This document shows, one piece after another, positions 13,908 to 22,998 of a DNA stretch of 33,665 nucleotides. The position numbers and the translations under genes were made by a program. The number at the start of each line of letters is the position of its first letter. The stretch's first letter is position 1. The notes below the pieces were generated by a model. That model was not told the origin of the DNA and did no database searches. It was given only the letters and a program-made list of their open reading frames with translations. This DNA comes from a virus: IMG/VR virus record IMGVR_UViG_3300043446_001059, positions 1 through 33,665 of that record; one strand, 5' to 3'.

Positions 13908-14753
13908 GTGTCTAACGAACTTTCTGTAATCAAGAACGCGCTTGCTCAACTTCAACTGGGAGTCGATGAGGACACCCTTGCAGTCGCTGGCGGTCCTAGT
14001 AGCAACAAGCGCATCAGCATCAAGGGCGGTGTATTCCGTAAATTCGCTGGCGGTAAGGAAGTTGCCGCTGTTGAGGATCGGCACCTGAACGTAGTCTTTG
14101 TAAAGATGGCTCACAATCCGAGCCGCATGTATTACGAAGAGCTTTACACCGAAGGAGCGCGGATCTCGCCTTCCTGCTGGTCTACGGATTCCAAGACGCC
14201 GGATCCTGACGTTAAGAACCCCAAGGCTTCTGCCTGCGACAAGTGTCAGTTCAGCGTCAAGGGATCTGCTGCTAATGGCAAATCATCTGCATGCCGTCTG
14301 TCTTGGCGTACTGCTGTCGTTCTGCCGAATGATCCCAGCGGCGATGTCATGCAGCTTGTCATTCCGGGTGGCTCGATCTGGGGCGATGAGGATAGCGGTC
14401 GGTGGCCGTTCCGAACCTACATCAAGATGCTTGCCAGCAATAATATCAGCGCCACTCGCGTTGTAACCAAGATGCAGTTTGACACCAAGTCGCCTGCACC
14501 GAAGTTGCTGTTCTCGCCAGTCGCGGCAGTTGATGCGGATACACTCACATCCATTGTGGATCAAGGTAAATCGCAGGCTGCTGAGCTTGCGGTCAAGCTG
14601 ACCGTGTTCCATATGGACGATGAAAAGAACGCAACTAGCGAAGAGCCTCAGACTCCTGCTGCTCCCAAGGTCGCAGAGCCGGTTCTCCGCAAGACAGAAT
14701 CCGCCCAACCCGCTGATTCTGCTGACATCATTAAGCGCTGGTCGAAGAAATAA
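13908..14753 (+). CDS. Probable single-stranded DNA-binding protein
   Basis: The protein is 281 residues, starting at GTG 13908 after AGGAG. Four cysteines (C90, C110, C113, C129) could hold a zinc ion, as in the core of T4 gp32-type proteins. The centre is beta-rich with aromatic residues (SGRWPFRTYIKM). The last 50 residues are a disordered Pro/Ala/Glu region ending ADIIKRWSKK, like the flexible tails that recruit partners in phage SSBs. Position among helicase, polymerase and primase genes supports this. Homology is not proven by a motif, so treat it as a context-supported call; a zinc-bearing DNA-binding protein of another fold is the alternative. The stop overlaps the next ATG. Confidence 0.6.
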   Translation: MSNELSVIKNALAQLQLGVDEDTLAVAGGPSSNKRISIKGGVFRKFAGGKEVAAVEDRHLNVVFVKMAHNPSRMYYEELYTEGARISPSCWSTDSKTPDPDVKNPKASACDKCQFSVKGSAANGKSSACRLSWRTAVVLPNDPSGDVMQLVIPGGSIWGDEDSGRWPFRTYIKMLASNNISATRVVTKMQFDTKSPAPKLLFSPVAAVDADTLTSIVDQGKSQAAELAVKLTVFHMDDEKNATSEEPQTPAAPKVAEPVLRKTESAQPADSADIIKRWSKK

Positions 14754-15064
14754 TGTCACGTTCTTACAGCCAGAAGTTCTTGCTGGCGCTTAACAAGAAC
14801 GACAAAACAGGTCCGGGCGTGGACTTAGGTAAGTTGTGCGTAGAGTATAACTTGCCTGCCAGCTACGTCGCTAAAGTTCTGGATGTCACCCGGATGACGG
14901 TCTATAGTTGGTTCCACGGACGCGCGATCCGCGTTAGTCTGCTTCCCAAGGTAGAGGCTCTCTCAAAGCTCCTACGCGAAGATGCAGCGGCTGGCAAGCT
15001 GCCCGCCAAGAATAACGTCGATGCGAAGCTGTATTTGGAATCAATGATCGGGACGTCTCTTTGA
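14753..15064 (+). CDS. HTH transcriptional regulator, 103 aa
   Basis: A helix-turn-helix spans about residues 36-58 (YVAKVLDVTRMTVYSWFHGR), with the typical pattern of an XRE- or Cro-like recognition helix. The rest is a helical tail rich in Lys and Ala. It is translated from ATG 14753, which overlaps the previous stop (TAATG). Immediately after it comes a strong terminator, so it closes this transcription unit. It may regulate phage genes in trans; no operator can be identified in the window. Confidence 0.7.
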   Translation: MSRSYSQKFLLALNKNDKTGPGVDLGKLCVEYNLPASYVAKVLDVTRMTVYSWFHGRAIRVSLLPKVEALSKLLREDAAAGKLPAKNNVDAKLYLESMIGTSL

Positions 15065-15090
15065 TTTAACCCGAGGTGTAGGTCAATAGC

Positions 15091-15120
15091 TGGCGGGGCT
15101 AATAACCCCGCCATTTCGTC
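15091..15120 (+). terminator. Intrinsic terminator between the HTH regulator and primase
   Basis: TGGCGGGG at 15091-15098 and CCCCGCCA at 15106-15113 form a perfect eight-base-pair GC-rich stem with loop CTAATAA, followed by TTTCGTC. The T-run is short and broken, so termination may be incomplete. The primase ATG is only nine bases after the end of this element. Confidence 0.6.
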
Positions 15121-15129
15121 TCTGCGAAC

Positions 15130-17976
15130 ATGAACAACTTCTACAAAAACATACTGCCATCGCAGGGCATCTATTGCGTCACCAGCATTGGGAGAAACGG
15201 GTTCGCCCGTAATCTTTTTGCCGAGTCAATCGATGCCTTGCTATCCATAATCGAATCAGCAAGTCAAGGAGGCAATAATGTATTTTTCGCAGTAAGCAGC
15301 TTTAAGGGTCATAGCCGCAAGGCTGACAATGCCGCCTATACCCGGTCGTTCTTTATCGATCTGGATGTGGGTGATGGCAAGGGCTACTCCTCCAAAGACG
15401 AGGCGCTGTCGGCCCTAGATACGTTCATCACAGCGAACGAGTTACCCCCACCAGTCGTGGTGGATTCGGGTAATGGTGTTCATGCTTACTGGGCCTTTGA
15501 TGATGATATAGCTACACCTGAATGGAAGGTGTACGCCGAGAAGTTCAAAAAGTTCTGTCTGGACAAGGGGTTACATATAGACCCCGCCGTGACGGCTGAT
15601 GCGGCCCGGGTACTGCGCTGCCCGGATACGTATAATCATAAGAACACGCCGCCGACACCGACCCAGATCTTAAGCCAATTCGATTCCGCTTATTCGTTTG
15701 ATTCATTTGTAGAATATCTAGGCAAAGAGGAGCCGACTGGGCTTGCTGCCCTTGGCATTCTGCCCGGGCTTGACGCGGATACGTCCGCTATCGCTCGCAA
15801 GGAAGACGATAATTTTGAGTATGTTTTCGCCGAGCTTGCTGTCAATAGCTTGCACGGCAGCGGGTGCAACCAGATTAAGTACATTCTGGAGAACGCTCGC
15901 ACTCTACCTGAGCCTTTGTGGTATGCGGGGCTTTCGGTAGCAAGCCGCTGTGTCGATGCCGATACGGCTATCCATGACATGTCAATCGATTACGAGGGAT
16001 ACTCGCGTGAAGAAACTATTCGCAAGTCTGAACAATCTCTTAGGGAAGCTACTTGGGCGCACGGATGTGACGCCTTCAACCGGCTCAACCCCGGAGCCTG
16101 CCAAACCTGTCCATTTCGGGGTCAAGTCACTTCTCCTATCAGACTCGCCCGCAAGCTCAAAGAAGCCTACGCCCAAGAAAGTTGTGAAGCGGACGAAGTA
16201 CGGGAAGAAGCGAATTCCGAGAAAATACCGGAATCCCTAAAGCTGCCAGCGGACTTGTTCCCGTTCGTACGTGCGGCGGGCGGGAGCATCTTTTACGTGC
16301 CTCCTCCTAAAGAAGATAAGGACGGCAACAAAAAGCAGGACGATCCTATCTGTGTGTTCCCGCACGATGTCTACCCGCTCAAGCGGGTTAAGGGGGGACA
16401 GGATGGCGACTGCCTAATCGTCCGGGCAGTTACTCCCAAGGATCCGTTGCAGGAATTCGTCCTGCCAATCCGCAGCATCTACATACAAGACGAGATGAAG
16501 AAGCGCCTGCCGGACAACGGCGTGTATCCAACAACCTACGCAGTTAGGCAAGGATATGTATCGGACTACTTCCTCAAGTGGGCGACGTACCTACAGAACA
16601 AGGAGACAGCAGACATCATGCGCGGACAAATGGGATGGACTGAAGATAAGAGTACATTCGTAATCGGTAACAGCGAGATACTTGAGGACGGCACCCTACG
16701 CGCCACTGCCGCTGCGCCGAGTATCAGGAATGTATCAAAGCTGGTACACACTGCTGGTACATACGAGACTTGGAAAAAGCAAGCTGCTTATCTAAATACA
16801 CCGGGCTGGGAGATACATGCGTTCGGCATGCTCTGCGGATTCGGCTCTCCCCTCATGTCCTTTACTCCGATCAGCGGCCTGACTGTCTGCTTCATGAGTC
16901 CTGAGTCTGGCACGGGTAAGTCCGGCACCCTGTACGCTGGCTTGAGCCTCTTTTCCAAGCCCCATGAATCTAGCGTACTAGAGGGAGCCTCGACGGATAA
17001 CGCCTACGTGGGCCGCTATCTGGCTTTCAAGAACCTAATGTTCGGCGTTGACGAGGTCTCCAACATCGGGCCTGAGAAACTCTCTACCCTTATCCATAGA
17101 ATCTCACAGGGTAAGGCCAAGCTGCGTATGCAGTCCTCAATCAATTCCGAGCGTGAGATCGAGCAGTCTGCTGCCATGATCGCGTTCTTTACATCGAACA
17201 AAGATCTATACGAACTACTGCGTACCTTCAAAGGCAGCCCGGATGGCGAGATGGCGCGACTGATGCAGTTCAACATCAGGAAGCCTCATGAGATGAACCT
17301 CGATTCAGCTTTTGGCCGCGCTGTATTTGATCCGTTCAATCATAACTACGGACACGCTGGTCCGCTGTTTATTCGCTACCTGTATTCGCGTGGTCTTAGC
17401 CATGTCAAGTCGGTAGTGGACAGGTGGTTGATACGGGTCGAGAAGGATATGGGTGGCGACTCAGCGTATCGCCATTACGTGGCAGGCATAGCGGCTTCAT
17501 TCGCTGGCGGGGAACTTGCTGCTGAGGGTGACATTATCCACTACGATCTTGAGCGCATTTATAACGCGCTGATGGTGGAGGTGATGCAGCTTAGGGATAG
17601 CACGGTCAAGCTTAACCAGATTGACTACAAGAGCCTGCTGTCTGACTTTGTTCACGAATACCACTCTGGGTTTCTGGTGCTGGACAATGACCGGGTCGTA
17701 TCAGAGCCGCGCAACACCGCGCTGGTAGGGCGTATCGAGGTGCATAACAGCGTCCAGTACATCTCCAAGAAGGAGTTCAAGTCTTTCCTAGCCAAGCTGC
17801 AGATTAGTGCGGCAGAGTTTGAGAAGGCTATGAAGCGGGATGGGCTGCTTGTAGAGAGCAAGAAGTGCAGGCTCTCGACAGGTTGGAAGGAGGGCATGAT
17901 CACGCCGCCTATCGCCGTATACGCCTTCAAGGCAGATAGTCTTGATGAAGTGCTGGCAAAGGTAAATGTCGCTTGA
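15130..17976 (+). CDS. Primase-helicase (PrimPol-like N-terminus, P-loop ATPase C-terminus)
   Basis: This encodes a 948-residue multidomain replication protein. Residues about 70-175 look like an archaeo-eukaryotic-type primase core: D77-x-D79 in FFIDLDVG, then VVDSGNGVHAYW (residues 110-121) and RVLRCPDTYNHK (160-171). Cysteines C313, C324 and C327 suggest a small zinc or metal site after it. A P-loop ATPase follows, with Walker A ESGTGKS at 592-598 and Walker B D641-E642 in GVDEVSN, fitting a replicative helicase of superfamily 3/AAA+ type. One protein would thus both prime and unwind for the family A polymerase. ATG 15130 has no visible Shine-Dalgarno site and sits just after a terminator-like hairpin, so expression may be low or controlled. 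The N-terminal sequence still looks native, and I keep this start. The exact subfamily is not assigned. Confidence 0.85.
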   Translation: MNNFYKNILPSQGIYCVTSIGRNGFARNLFAESIDALLSIIESASQGGNNVFFAVSSFKGHSRKADNAAYTRSFFIDLDVGDGKGYSSKDEALSALDTFITANELPPPVVVDSGNGVHAYWAFDDDIATPEWKVYAEKFKKFCLDKGLHIDPAVTADAARVLRCPDTYNHKNTPPTPTQILSQFDSAYSFDSFVEYLGKEEPTGLAALGILPGLDADTSAIARKEDDNFEYVFAELAVNSLHGSGCNQIKYILENARTLPEPLWYAGLSVASRCVDADTAIHDMSIDYEGYSREETIRKSEQSLREATWAHGCDAFNRLNPGACQTCPFRGQVTSPIRLARKLKEAYAQESCEADEVREEANSEKIPESLKLPADLFPFVRAAGGSIFYVPPPKEDKDGNKKQDDPICVFPHDVYPLKRVKGGQDGDCLIVRAVTPKDPLQEFVLPIRSIYIQDEMKKRLPDNGVYPTTYAVRQGYVSDYFLKWATYLQNKETADIMRGQMGWTEDKSTFVIGNSEILEDGTLRATAAAPSIRNVSKLVHTAGTYETWKKQAAYLNTPGWEIHAFGMLCGFGSPLMSFTPISGLTVCFMSPESGTGKSGTLYAGLSLFSKPHESSVLEGASTDNAYVGRYLAFKNLMFGVDEVSNIGPEKLSTLIHRISQGKAKLRMQSSINSEREIEQSAAMIAFFTSNKDLYELLRTFKGSPDGEMARLMQFNIRKPHEMNLDSAFGRAVFDPFNHNYGHAGPLFIRYLYSRGLSHVKSVVDRWLIRVEKDMGGDSAYRHYVAGIAASFAGGELAAEGDIIHYDLERIYNALMVEVMQLRDSTVKLNQIDYKSLLSDFVHEYHSGFLVLDNDRVVSEPRNTALVGRIEVHNSVQYISKKEFKSFLAKLQISAAEFEKAMKRDGLLVESKKCRLSTGWKEGMITPPIAVYAFKADSLDEVLAKVNVA

Positions 17977-18172
17977 CGCCTACGAGGAGCCGGAATGGCT
18001 CCTGCCCTTTGAGGATATGAGGGTCGGGGATAGTTTCTTTGTCCCCACTCTCCGCCCTGCCCAGTTAGTTTACGTAATGAATACGCGAGCCAAAGTCGCT
18101 GGGGTTAAGGTATCTGCCCGTCCCGCTTGTAAAGACGGCAACCTTGGCGTCCGCGTCTGGCGTATTCGTTAA
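17966..18172 (+). CDS. Hypothetical protein, 68 aa, last gene of the left arm
   Basis: It starts inside the end of the primase gene and reads MSLDAYEEPEWLLPFEDMRV, followed by a beta-rich basic part containing GDSFFVPTLRP and a C-terminus GVRVWRIR. Small phage proteins with this GDSFFVP-type pattern occur near replication genes; the function is unknown. Its TAA overlaps the stop of the opposing 1607-residue gene in the shared bases TTAA. Confidence 0.65.
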   Translation: MSLDAYEEPEWLLPFEDMRVGDSFFVPTLRPAQLVYVMNTRAKVAGVKVSARPACKDGNLGVRVWRIR

Positions 18173-21100
18173 TCTTCGTCTTCGTCTTCTTCGCCAGCAT
18201 TAGGATCGTAGTTCTGAATCAGATACTGACGTAACTTCGGATCCAGTCGTACGCCATTGACAGACTCAAGTCCTTTCTTTACACGCTGACGGACTGACTG
18301 CGCCAGATCATCTCCACTAATAGCTTTAGTGGGGAACTTCATATTAAACCGCCGAATATTATTTATAGCATCCTGCATACCTTCAGGATCGCCAGCAGAC
18401 CTAGCGGCATAGAACTGTTCGTATAGATTAGTCTTACGCTCATTGATAGCTTTATCCGCCATCTTCTGCGCCCCGGCAGTTGCACGAGCTTCTGCAATTT
18501 TCGTGGGATTGAATCCCATAATCTGCATGAAAGACTCATACGCATTTACATCCTTTACAATCGGGACGCCGTCTTTAGTCGTAGCCCCCTCAATACCGTA
18601 GCGGATTCCCTTCATTAAATTGCGGGCGGTGACTGGCATCGCAGATTCAAAAGCCCGCTCATAATCCCCACTACCAAAATATTTAGCGGCTTGCTGATAG
18701 TTTTTGGTAAGACCATACGACGGCCCCATAAGCTGTTCCATGACAAACATTGGCAAACCGACTTCGGAAATACGCTTGGGGTCGTCCTTCCACAACAATC
18801 CACTAAAACCAGTACGAGAAGCGACATCAACCATAAATGCCTTATTCACGGCACCCTTGTATCCAAGATCTCTGAATGTCATGCGAACCCATGTGTCTGG
18901 ATCAAACGGTTCGTCATCATCGCCGAACATATCAGCCATAAGCCGCGCCAATACCATAGCCGCTCCAGCAAGCGGCAGTCCCTGAATACCGGCAAATACA
19001 CCACTCATGAGATAAACACCAGCAAGCTGCTTGCGGGCAATGTCACGAGTATCCTTATCTTCGTTCGCAAACGCGGCTTTGTACAAGCGCGAAACAAGAT
19101 AAAGCTGGTTCAGCGCAAACCTCTTGTATAGGCCAATCACCCGACCAAAGCCGGATTGGAACAGCGTGGGGCCAAGGGCGGCATGACCAACACCGTGAGC
19201 GTCCTTAACCGAATCAACAGCGTATTGGATTGCTTTGCCTGTCTCCATCCCACTTTCTTTAGCCAGATTGAACGCGGCAATCGCAGTAATCTCTCGGTTA
19301 GCCCGCTCCGAATTGGTGAAGATCCAGCTAAGGCCATGCATGAGCTTGGCCTTCTTACCCGTATAATCAGAAGTCTGCGTCCTTTGCCTTTCACCAAGAT
19401 CCACATTGCTTGCTGGAACCAAGGCACCACGATCCTTGAGTTCTTTATAAAGCAGCGCAAGTTCTCGCTGCTGCGGCGACAGGCCAGCAACTGGGTTACC
19501 GTTTTGATCAAGCAACGGCTTGCCATTAGGTCCAATAAAGGCCGTACGATCTGGAAGCGATACGCTGTTATTGTCGCGTCCACCACGGCGGAAATAATCA
19601 CCATTAGCTTTGAGGAGCGCGGTATATGCCTTAGCCGCGCCAAACTTACCGGCTAGCATTGGATATACAACAATCGGGATCTGCGTCATATTGATAAGCG
19701 CAGACGATGGGTTAGCGACTAGTGTATTGAAATACGTGAATGTATTAAGCGCACCAGCAACCTTACTGAACGATGGATTGGTTACAGCCTCAATAGACTT
19801 TATGGTATTGGCTACAACAGAGGCAGCCATATTCGTGCCATCCTGCGTGGCCTCAGCGTCAAGATCTTGTTTAGCCTTATCAAGCTCAGACATGTGCGAC
19901 AGTCTGGCAATCGAATTATTGAGTCTCGGCGCTACGTTTGAATATACCGTAAGCGCATCTTCCTCTGCGCCCAGTATGCCGAACAAACCTCCATCTCTCT
20001 TACGCGCACGGAACTGCTGACGAATAGAGTTAGACGGAAGGAACTTAAGGTACGCTTCGTAGACAGAATCGATTGTTGCCTTTGAAGCACCTTCTTTTTC
20101 TAGGGTCTTGATAATCTCTGCATACGCACCGACCGGCGGGATACCTTTTCGCAGATCGCTCAGTTTGGAATAATTCTGGAAATCAGTACCGCCTAGCTGC
20201 CTAGCTTGCGCCTGAGCAATATCTCTATCTCTCGGATTCTGGAATGCACGTACGACTAACTGACCGCTACTGTTAATATATTTGAGCCAGTAATCTCCCT
20301 TGCGGAAAAGAGGGAAGTAGACCCCCAGCTTCTCAGCTTCAAATGTTTTACGCAGCGCATCGAATGCACTCTTAGACATATTCTTACTAAGAGCTTTAAG
20401 GTATTCGTCGTGATACCTAGAATATTCATTACGCAATTCCCGATAGACCTGCCTAACAGGTTCGGGCAATGAATTCCATGAAGCAACCATTCTGTTCTTC
20501 ACAGCGTTGATTTCTGCTTCGTCTGCCGGATCTACTTGAACAAGTATTTTCCCCGTCTCAGGATCGATCTGGAACAACGTGGAATTCATGACGAGCTTAT
20601 TAAAAGTATCCAAGTGCTTTGAATACTTAGGATCCCGCATCACGTTATCCCATCGATTTATATTGTCTTCGATGCGGATCTTGCCCACGTTCGCCATAAA
20701 GATAAGATCTTCAAGAGATCGCTCAACTGTGGCTAATGAGGGCAACCTCTCCTTAAACGTCTGTACCTTCTGATGAATTGACATCAAAGGAAGAATCAGT
20801 TTTACAGCCCAATCAGGCATCTGGGAATAGATACCTAACAGCTTGTTGGCCGTCTGCGTATTTAAGACAGGCGACTTCTCAACCATATCCTTTACGCCAC
20901 TAAGAATGCTCTTTGATTCTTGTGGAGCCGCAGTTCCCCCAACAGGAGGCTGCTCTGTTGGTTCTGGTGCCGCCGCTGCCTTAGCTTCTTGACGTAACTG
21001 CTCAAATCGAGCAACGCTTTCCGGAGCAGGCTCTGCACCGGGCTGGGTAACGGTAGTAGGCGGAACGGCAGGTGCCGCAGGTATTTCAGGAGCCGCAGTC

Positions 21101-22992
21101 TCTGCAGCCGGAGCGGCGCTTACAGGTGTTTCTACAGGTGTTTCTACAGGTGTTTCTACAGGCGGCGCTGCTTCTTCAACTTGCGGGGCCTGATTAGCCC
21201 GAGCAACAGCTTCCCGAATCCGCGCCACAGTATCCATCGGCTTAGCGGACTTCTTTACTTCAAGCCCCAGATCTCTAGCGACCTTATTGATCTTGTTGGG
21301 GAACATAGCAACGCCGCCCTTATCGACCGAGGCGATAAGATCCTCAGCCGCACGGAGTTCAGCAGGCTTCTCCGACTCCATAGGCTTAGCGGCCTGCGGG
21401 GCTTCGCGGATGACTTCTTCCGGAACAGTAGGCGTCGCAGCGGGAGTCTTTCGTTCGTTATAATCTGACAACCACTTGTTGAACTCTATTTTACCTTCTT
21501 CAGTAGCACGAGAAGGGATGCCGAGCGTGGCGCGAACTTGCGTTACCCAAGCATTGCGCTCATCGGACGGGATGAACTTGATATCCTGCTTTATCTGCTG
21601 GGCAACTTGATTGACCGTAGCGCCAGTGGCAAACAGATCTTCGATCTTATTAGTGATTCCAGCCTTGTCGGCTTGGTCCCGTGAAATCTGCGCGTTGCTA
21701 TTTACCCAGCTATTAGGATCCGTGCCTACCTGTACGCGCGGGGCTTGATAAATTTCAGGAGCCGCTTCCGTCTCAGCAGGTTTAGGCGTTTCAGCAATCG
21801 GCGCAGCGGGTGTCGGAGCAACTTCTGCTTGTGCAGGCTTAGTGACTTCTTCCGGTTGGGCCGCTGTCTCAACTGGTGCTGGAGCAACACCTTCAGTAGG
21901 CGCAGGGGCGGCGGCACGGGCCGCTTCTTCAACGGGAGCAGCGGGTGCAGTTGGGGCTGCCTCTTCAGACGGAGGAGCTTCGGTTACCGATTTACCGGCT
22001 TCCTGCTCTGACATCTCAGTCCGAGTCTTGGCAAGCCTTGCGTATGCTTTATCAGACGCATTCTGAATGATGCCCTGCACACTACCGGCAGCACCACCAA
22101 GTACGAGCGCACCGATTGCGGCGCTCTTATATTCCTGCATCGCATCATCGTCAGTCAGGGATAGGCCAGCCTGCCAACGCTCTAACGCTTGCTGAGCAAC
22201 TTCCTGCGGAACTTCAAACCCGGCACCTTTTACAAAGCCTATACCGGCTCGCTTACCGTAAGTAAGCTTCCCTTCTTCTGCTGCCTTTACAAGCTTAGCT
22301 GTGGCCTGCTCAGAAGCCTTAGCTCCCTCGTCACCAACAAACTTGCCCATTCCGGGGAAAAACTTAAACAGCTTCTTAAATACGCCGACTTCAAGGACAT
22401 CAAGGCCAGACTCAGCGGCAGAAGCAATAGCAAGCTTGCCGAGATCTACGGGGTTGGGTTTCTCGCCCCGAGCAATAGCAGCTTTCTGTTCTTCGGCAAG
22501 ACGAATAGCGTTCTGTGCCGCGTATTGAGCAGCACCCACCGTACCCGCAGCAGCAATGGCCGCGAACGGCGCAACAGGAGCCGCAACAAGAGCTTCAGAT
22601 CCTGCTACTGCGCCAGCAGTTAGCGGCGCAACCATCTGGCCTAATGAGCCGCCAGCTAGTTCTTTAGTAGCTTCCCAGTAGTCCGCAAGAGACTTAGCCT
22701 TGTCATAGTCCATCCGAGCATACTTAGACTCATCAGCCTTAAGTAATGCTTCTCCAGCTTCGGGAGTCTTTTCTTTTAGAAATTTAGCAGCAGGTGCAGC
22801 AGTGCGGGCAAGCTGTGTAACCGCCTCTCCGAATGCTCCAGTAAACCCGGCCTTTTCCTTTTCAGGCTCCGGATACGGAGTCATGTAATAGCGCCGCTTT
22901 ACATAGTCAACAGCATCATCTTGTGATGCCCCAGCGGGAGTGTCTACGTCAAAAACGCGACCATCCGGGCCGGTTACCGTAAATTTTGGCAT
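18169..22992 (-). CDS. Giant polyvalent virion protein (LPD38-like), probably ejected
   Basis: This 1607-residue protein is the last gene of the structural arm. The N-terminus MPKFTVTGPDGRVFDVDTP is a small conserved domain found at the start of many such phage proteins. An Ala-rich hydrophobic stretch (about 115-160), long disordered Ala/Pro/Glu linkers (about 325-420 and 560-700) and PVET repeats follow. About 1095-1120 there is NPSSALINMTQIPIVVYP, the hallmark I use to place an LPD38-type large polyvalent domain, with two hydrophobic helices near 1320-1355. The C-terminus is acidic (NAGEEDEDED). These giant proteins are typically packaged and injected with the DNA, where they may protect it or modify the host. 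No enzymatic motif is seen. AAGG lies upstream of its ATG. Confidence 0.8.
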   Translation of the reverse strand: MPKFTVTGPDGRVFDVDTPAGASQDDAVDYVKRRYYMTPYPEPEKEKAGFTGAFGEAVTQLARTAAPAAKFLKEKTPEAGEALLKADESKYARMDYDKAKSLADYWEATKELAGGSLGQMVAPLTAGAVAGSEALVAAPVAPFAAIAAAGTVGAAQYAAQNAIRLAEEQKAAIARGEKPNPVDLGKLAIASAAESGLDVLEVGVFKKLFKFFPGMGKFVGDEGAKASEQATAKLVKAAEEGKLTYGKRAGIGFVKGAGFEVPQEVAQQALERWQAGLSLTDDDAMQEYKSAAIGALVLGGAAGSVQGIIQNASDKAYARLAKTRTEMSEQEAGKSVTEAPPSEEAAPTAPAAPVEEAARAAAPAPTEGVAPAPVETAAQPEEVTKPAQAEVAPTPAAPIAETPKPAETEAAPEIYQAPRVQVGTDPNSWVNSNAQISRDQADKAGITNKIEDLFATGATVNQVAQQIKQDIKFIPSDERNAWVTQVRATLGIPSRATEEGKIEFNKWLSDYNERKTPAATPTVPEEVIREAPQAAKPMESEKPAELRAAEDLIASVDKGGVAMFPNKINKVARDLGLEVKKSAKPMDTVARIREAVARANQAPQVEEAAPPVETPVETPVETPVSAAPAAETAAPEIPAAPAVPPTTVTQPGAEPAPESVARFEQLRQEAKAAAAPEPTEQPPVGGTAAPQESKSILSGVKDMVEKSPVLNTQTANKLLGIYSQMPDWAVKLILPLMSIHQKVQTFKERLPSLATVERSLEDLIFMANVGKIRIEDNINRWDNVMRDPKYSKHLDTFNKLVMNSTLFQIDPETGKILVQVDPADEAEINAVKNRMVASWNSLPEPVRQVYRELRNEYSRYHDEYLKALSKNMSKSAFDALRKTFEAEKLGVYFPLFRKGDYWLKYINSSGQLVVRAFQNPRDRDIAQAQARQLGGTDFQNYSKLSDLRKGIPPVGAYAEIIKTLEKEGASKATIDSVYEAYLKFLPSNSIRQQFRARKRDGGLFGILGAEEDALTVYSNVAPRLNNSIARLSHMSELDKAKQDLDAEATQDGTNMAASVVANTIKSIEAVTNPSFSKVAGALNTFTYFNTLVANPSSALINMTQIPIVVYPMLAGKFGAAKAYTALLKANGDYFRRGGRDNNSVSLPDRTAFIGPNGKPLLDQNGNPVAGLSPQQRELALLYKELKDRGALVPASNVDLGERQRTQTSDYTGKKAKLMHGLSWIFTNSERANREITAIAAFNLAKESGMETGKAIQYAVDSVKDAHGVGHAALGPTLFQSGFGRVIGLYKRFALNQLYLVSRLYKAAFANEDKDTRDIARKQLAGVYLMSGVFAGIQGLPLAGAAMVLARLMADMFGDDDEPFDPDTWVRMTFRDLGYKGAVNKAFMVDVASRTGFSGLLWKDDPKRISEVGLPMFVMEQLMGPSYGLTKNYQQAAKYFGSGDYERAFESAMPVTARNLMKGIRYGIEGATTKDGVPIVKDVNAYESFMQIMGFNPTKIAEARATAGAQKMADKAINERKTNLYEQFYAARSAGDPEGMQDAINNIRRFNMKFPTKAISGDDLAQSVRQRVKKGLESVNGVRLDPKLRQYLIQNYDPNAGEEDEDED
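21121..21162 (-). repeat. Tandem 12-bp repeat encoding PVET units
   Basis: TACAGGTGTTTC occurs three times in perfect tandem at 21121-21156 (plus strand), followed by a partial fourth unit. On the coding minus strand it gives repeated Pro-Val-Glu-Thr in a disordered linker of the giant virion protein. Units are identical at DNA level, indicating recent slippage. Confidence 0.85.
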
Positions 22993-22998
22993 TAACTA

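Noticed and set aside
15950-16240. 96-codon + strand ORF rich in Lys/Pro inside the primase gene
   Set aside because: It overlaps the primase-helicase in another frame, has no ribosome site and no recognisable domain.
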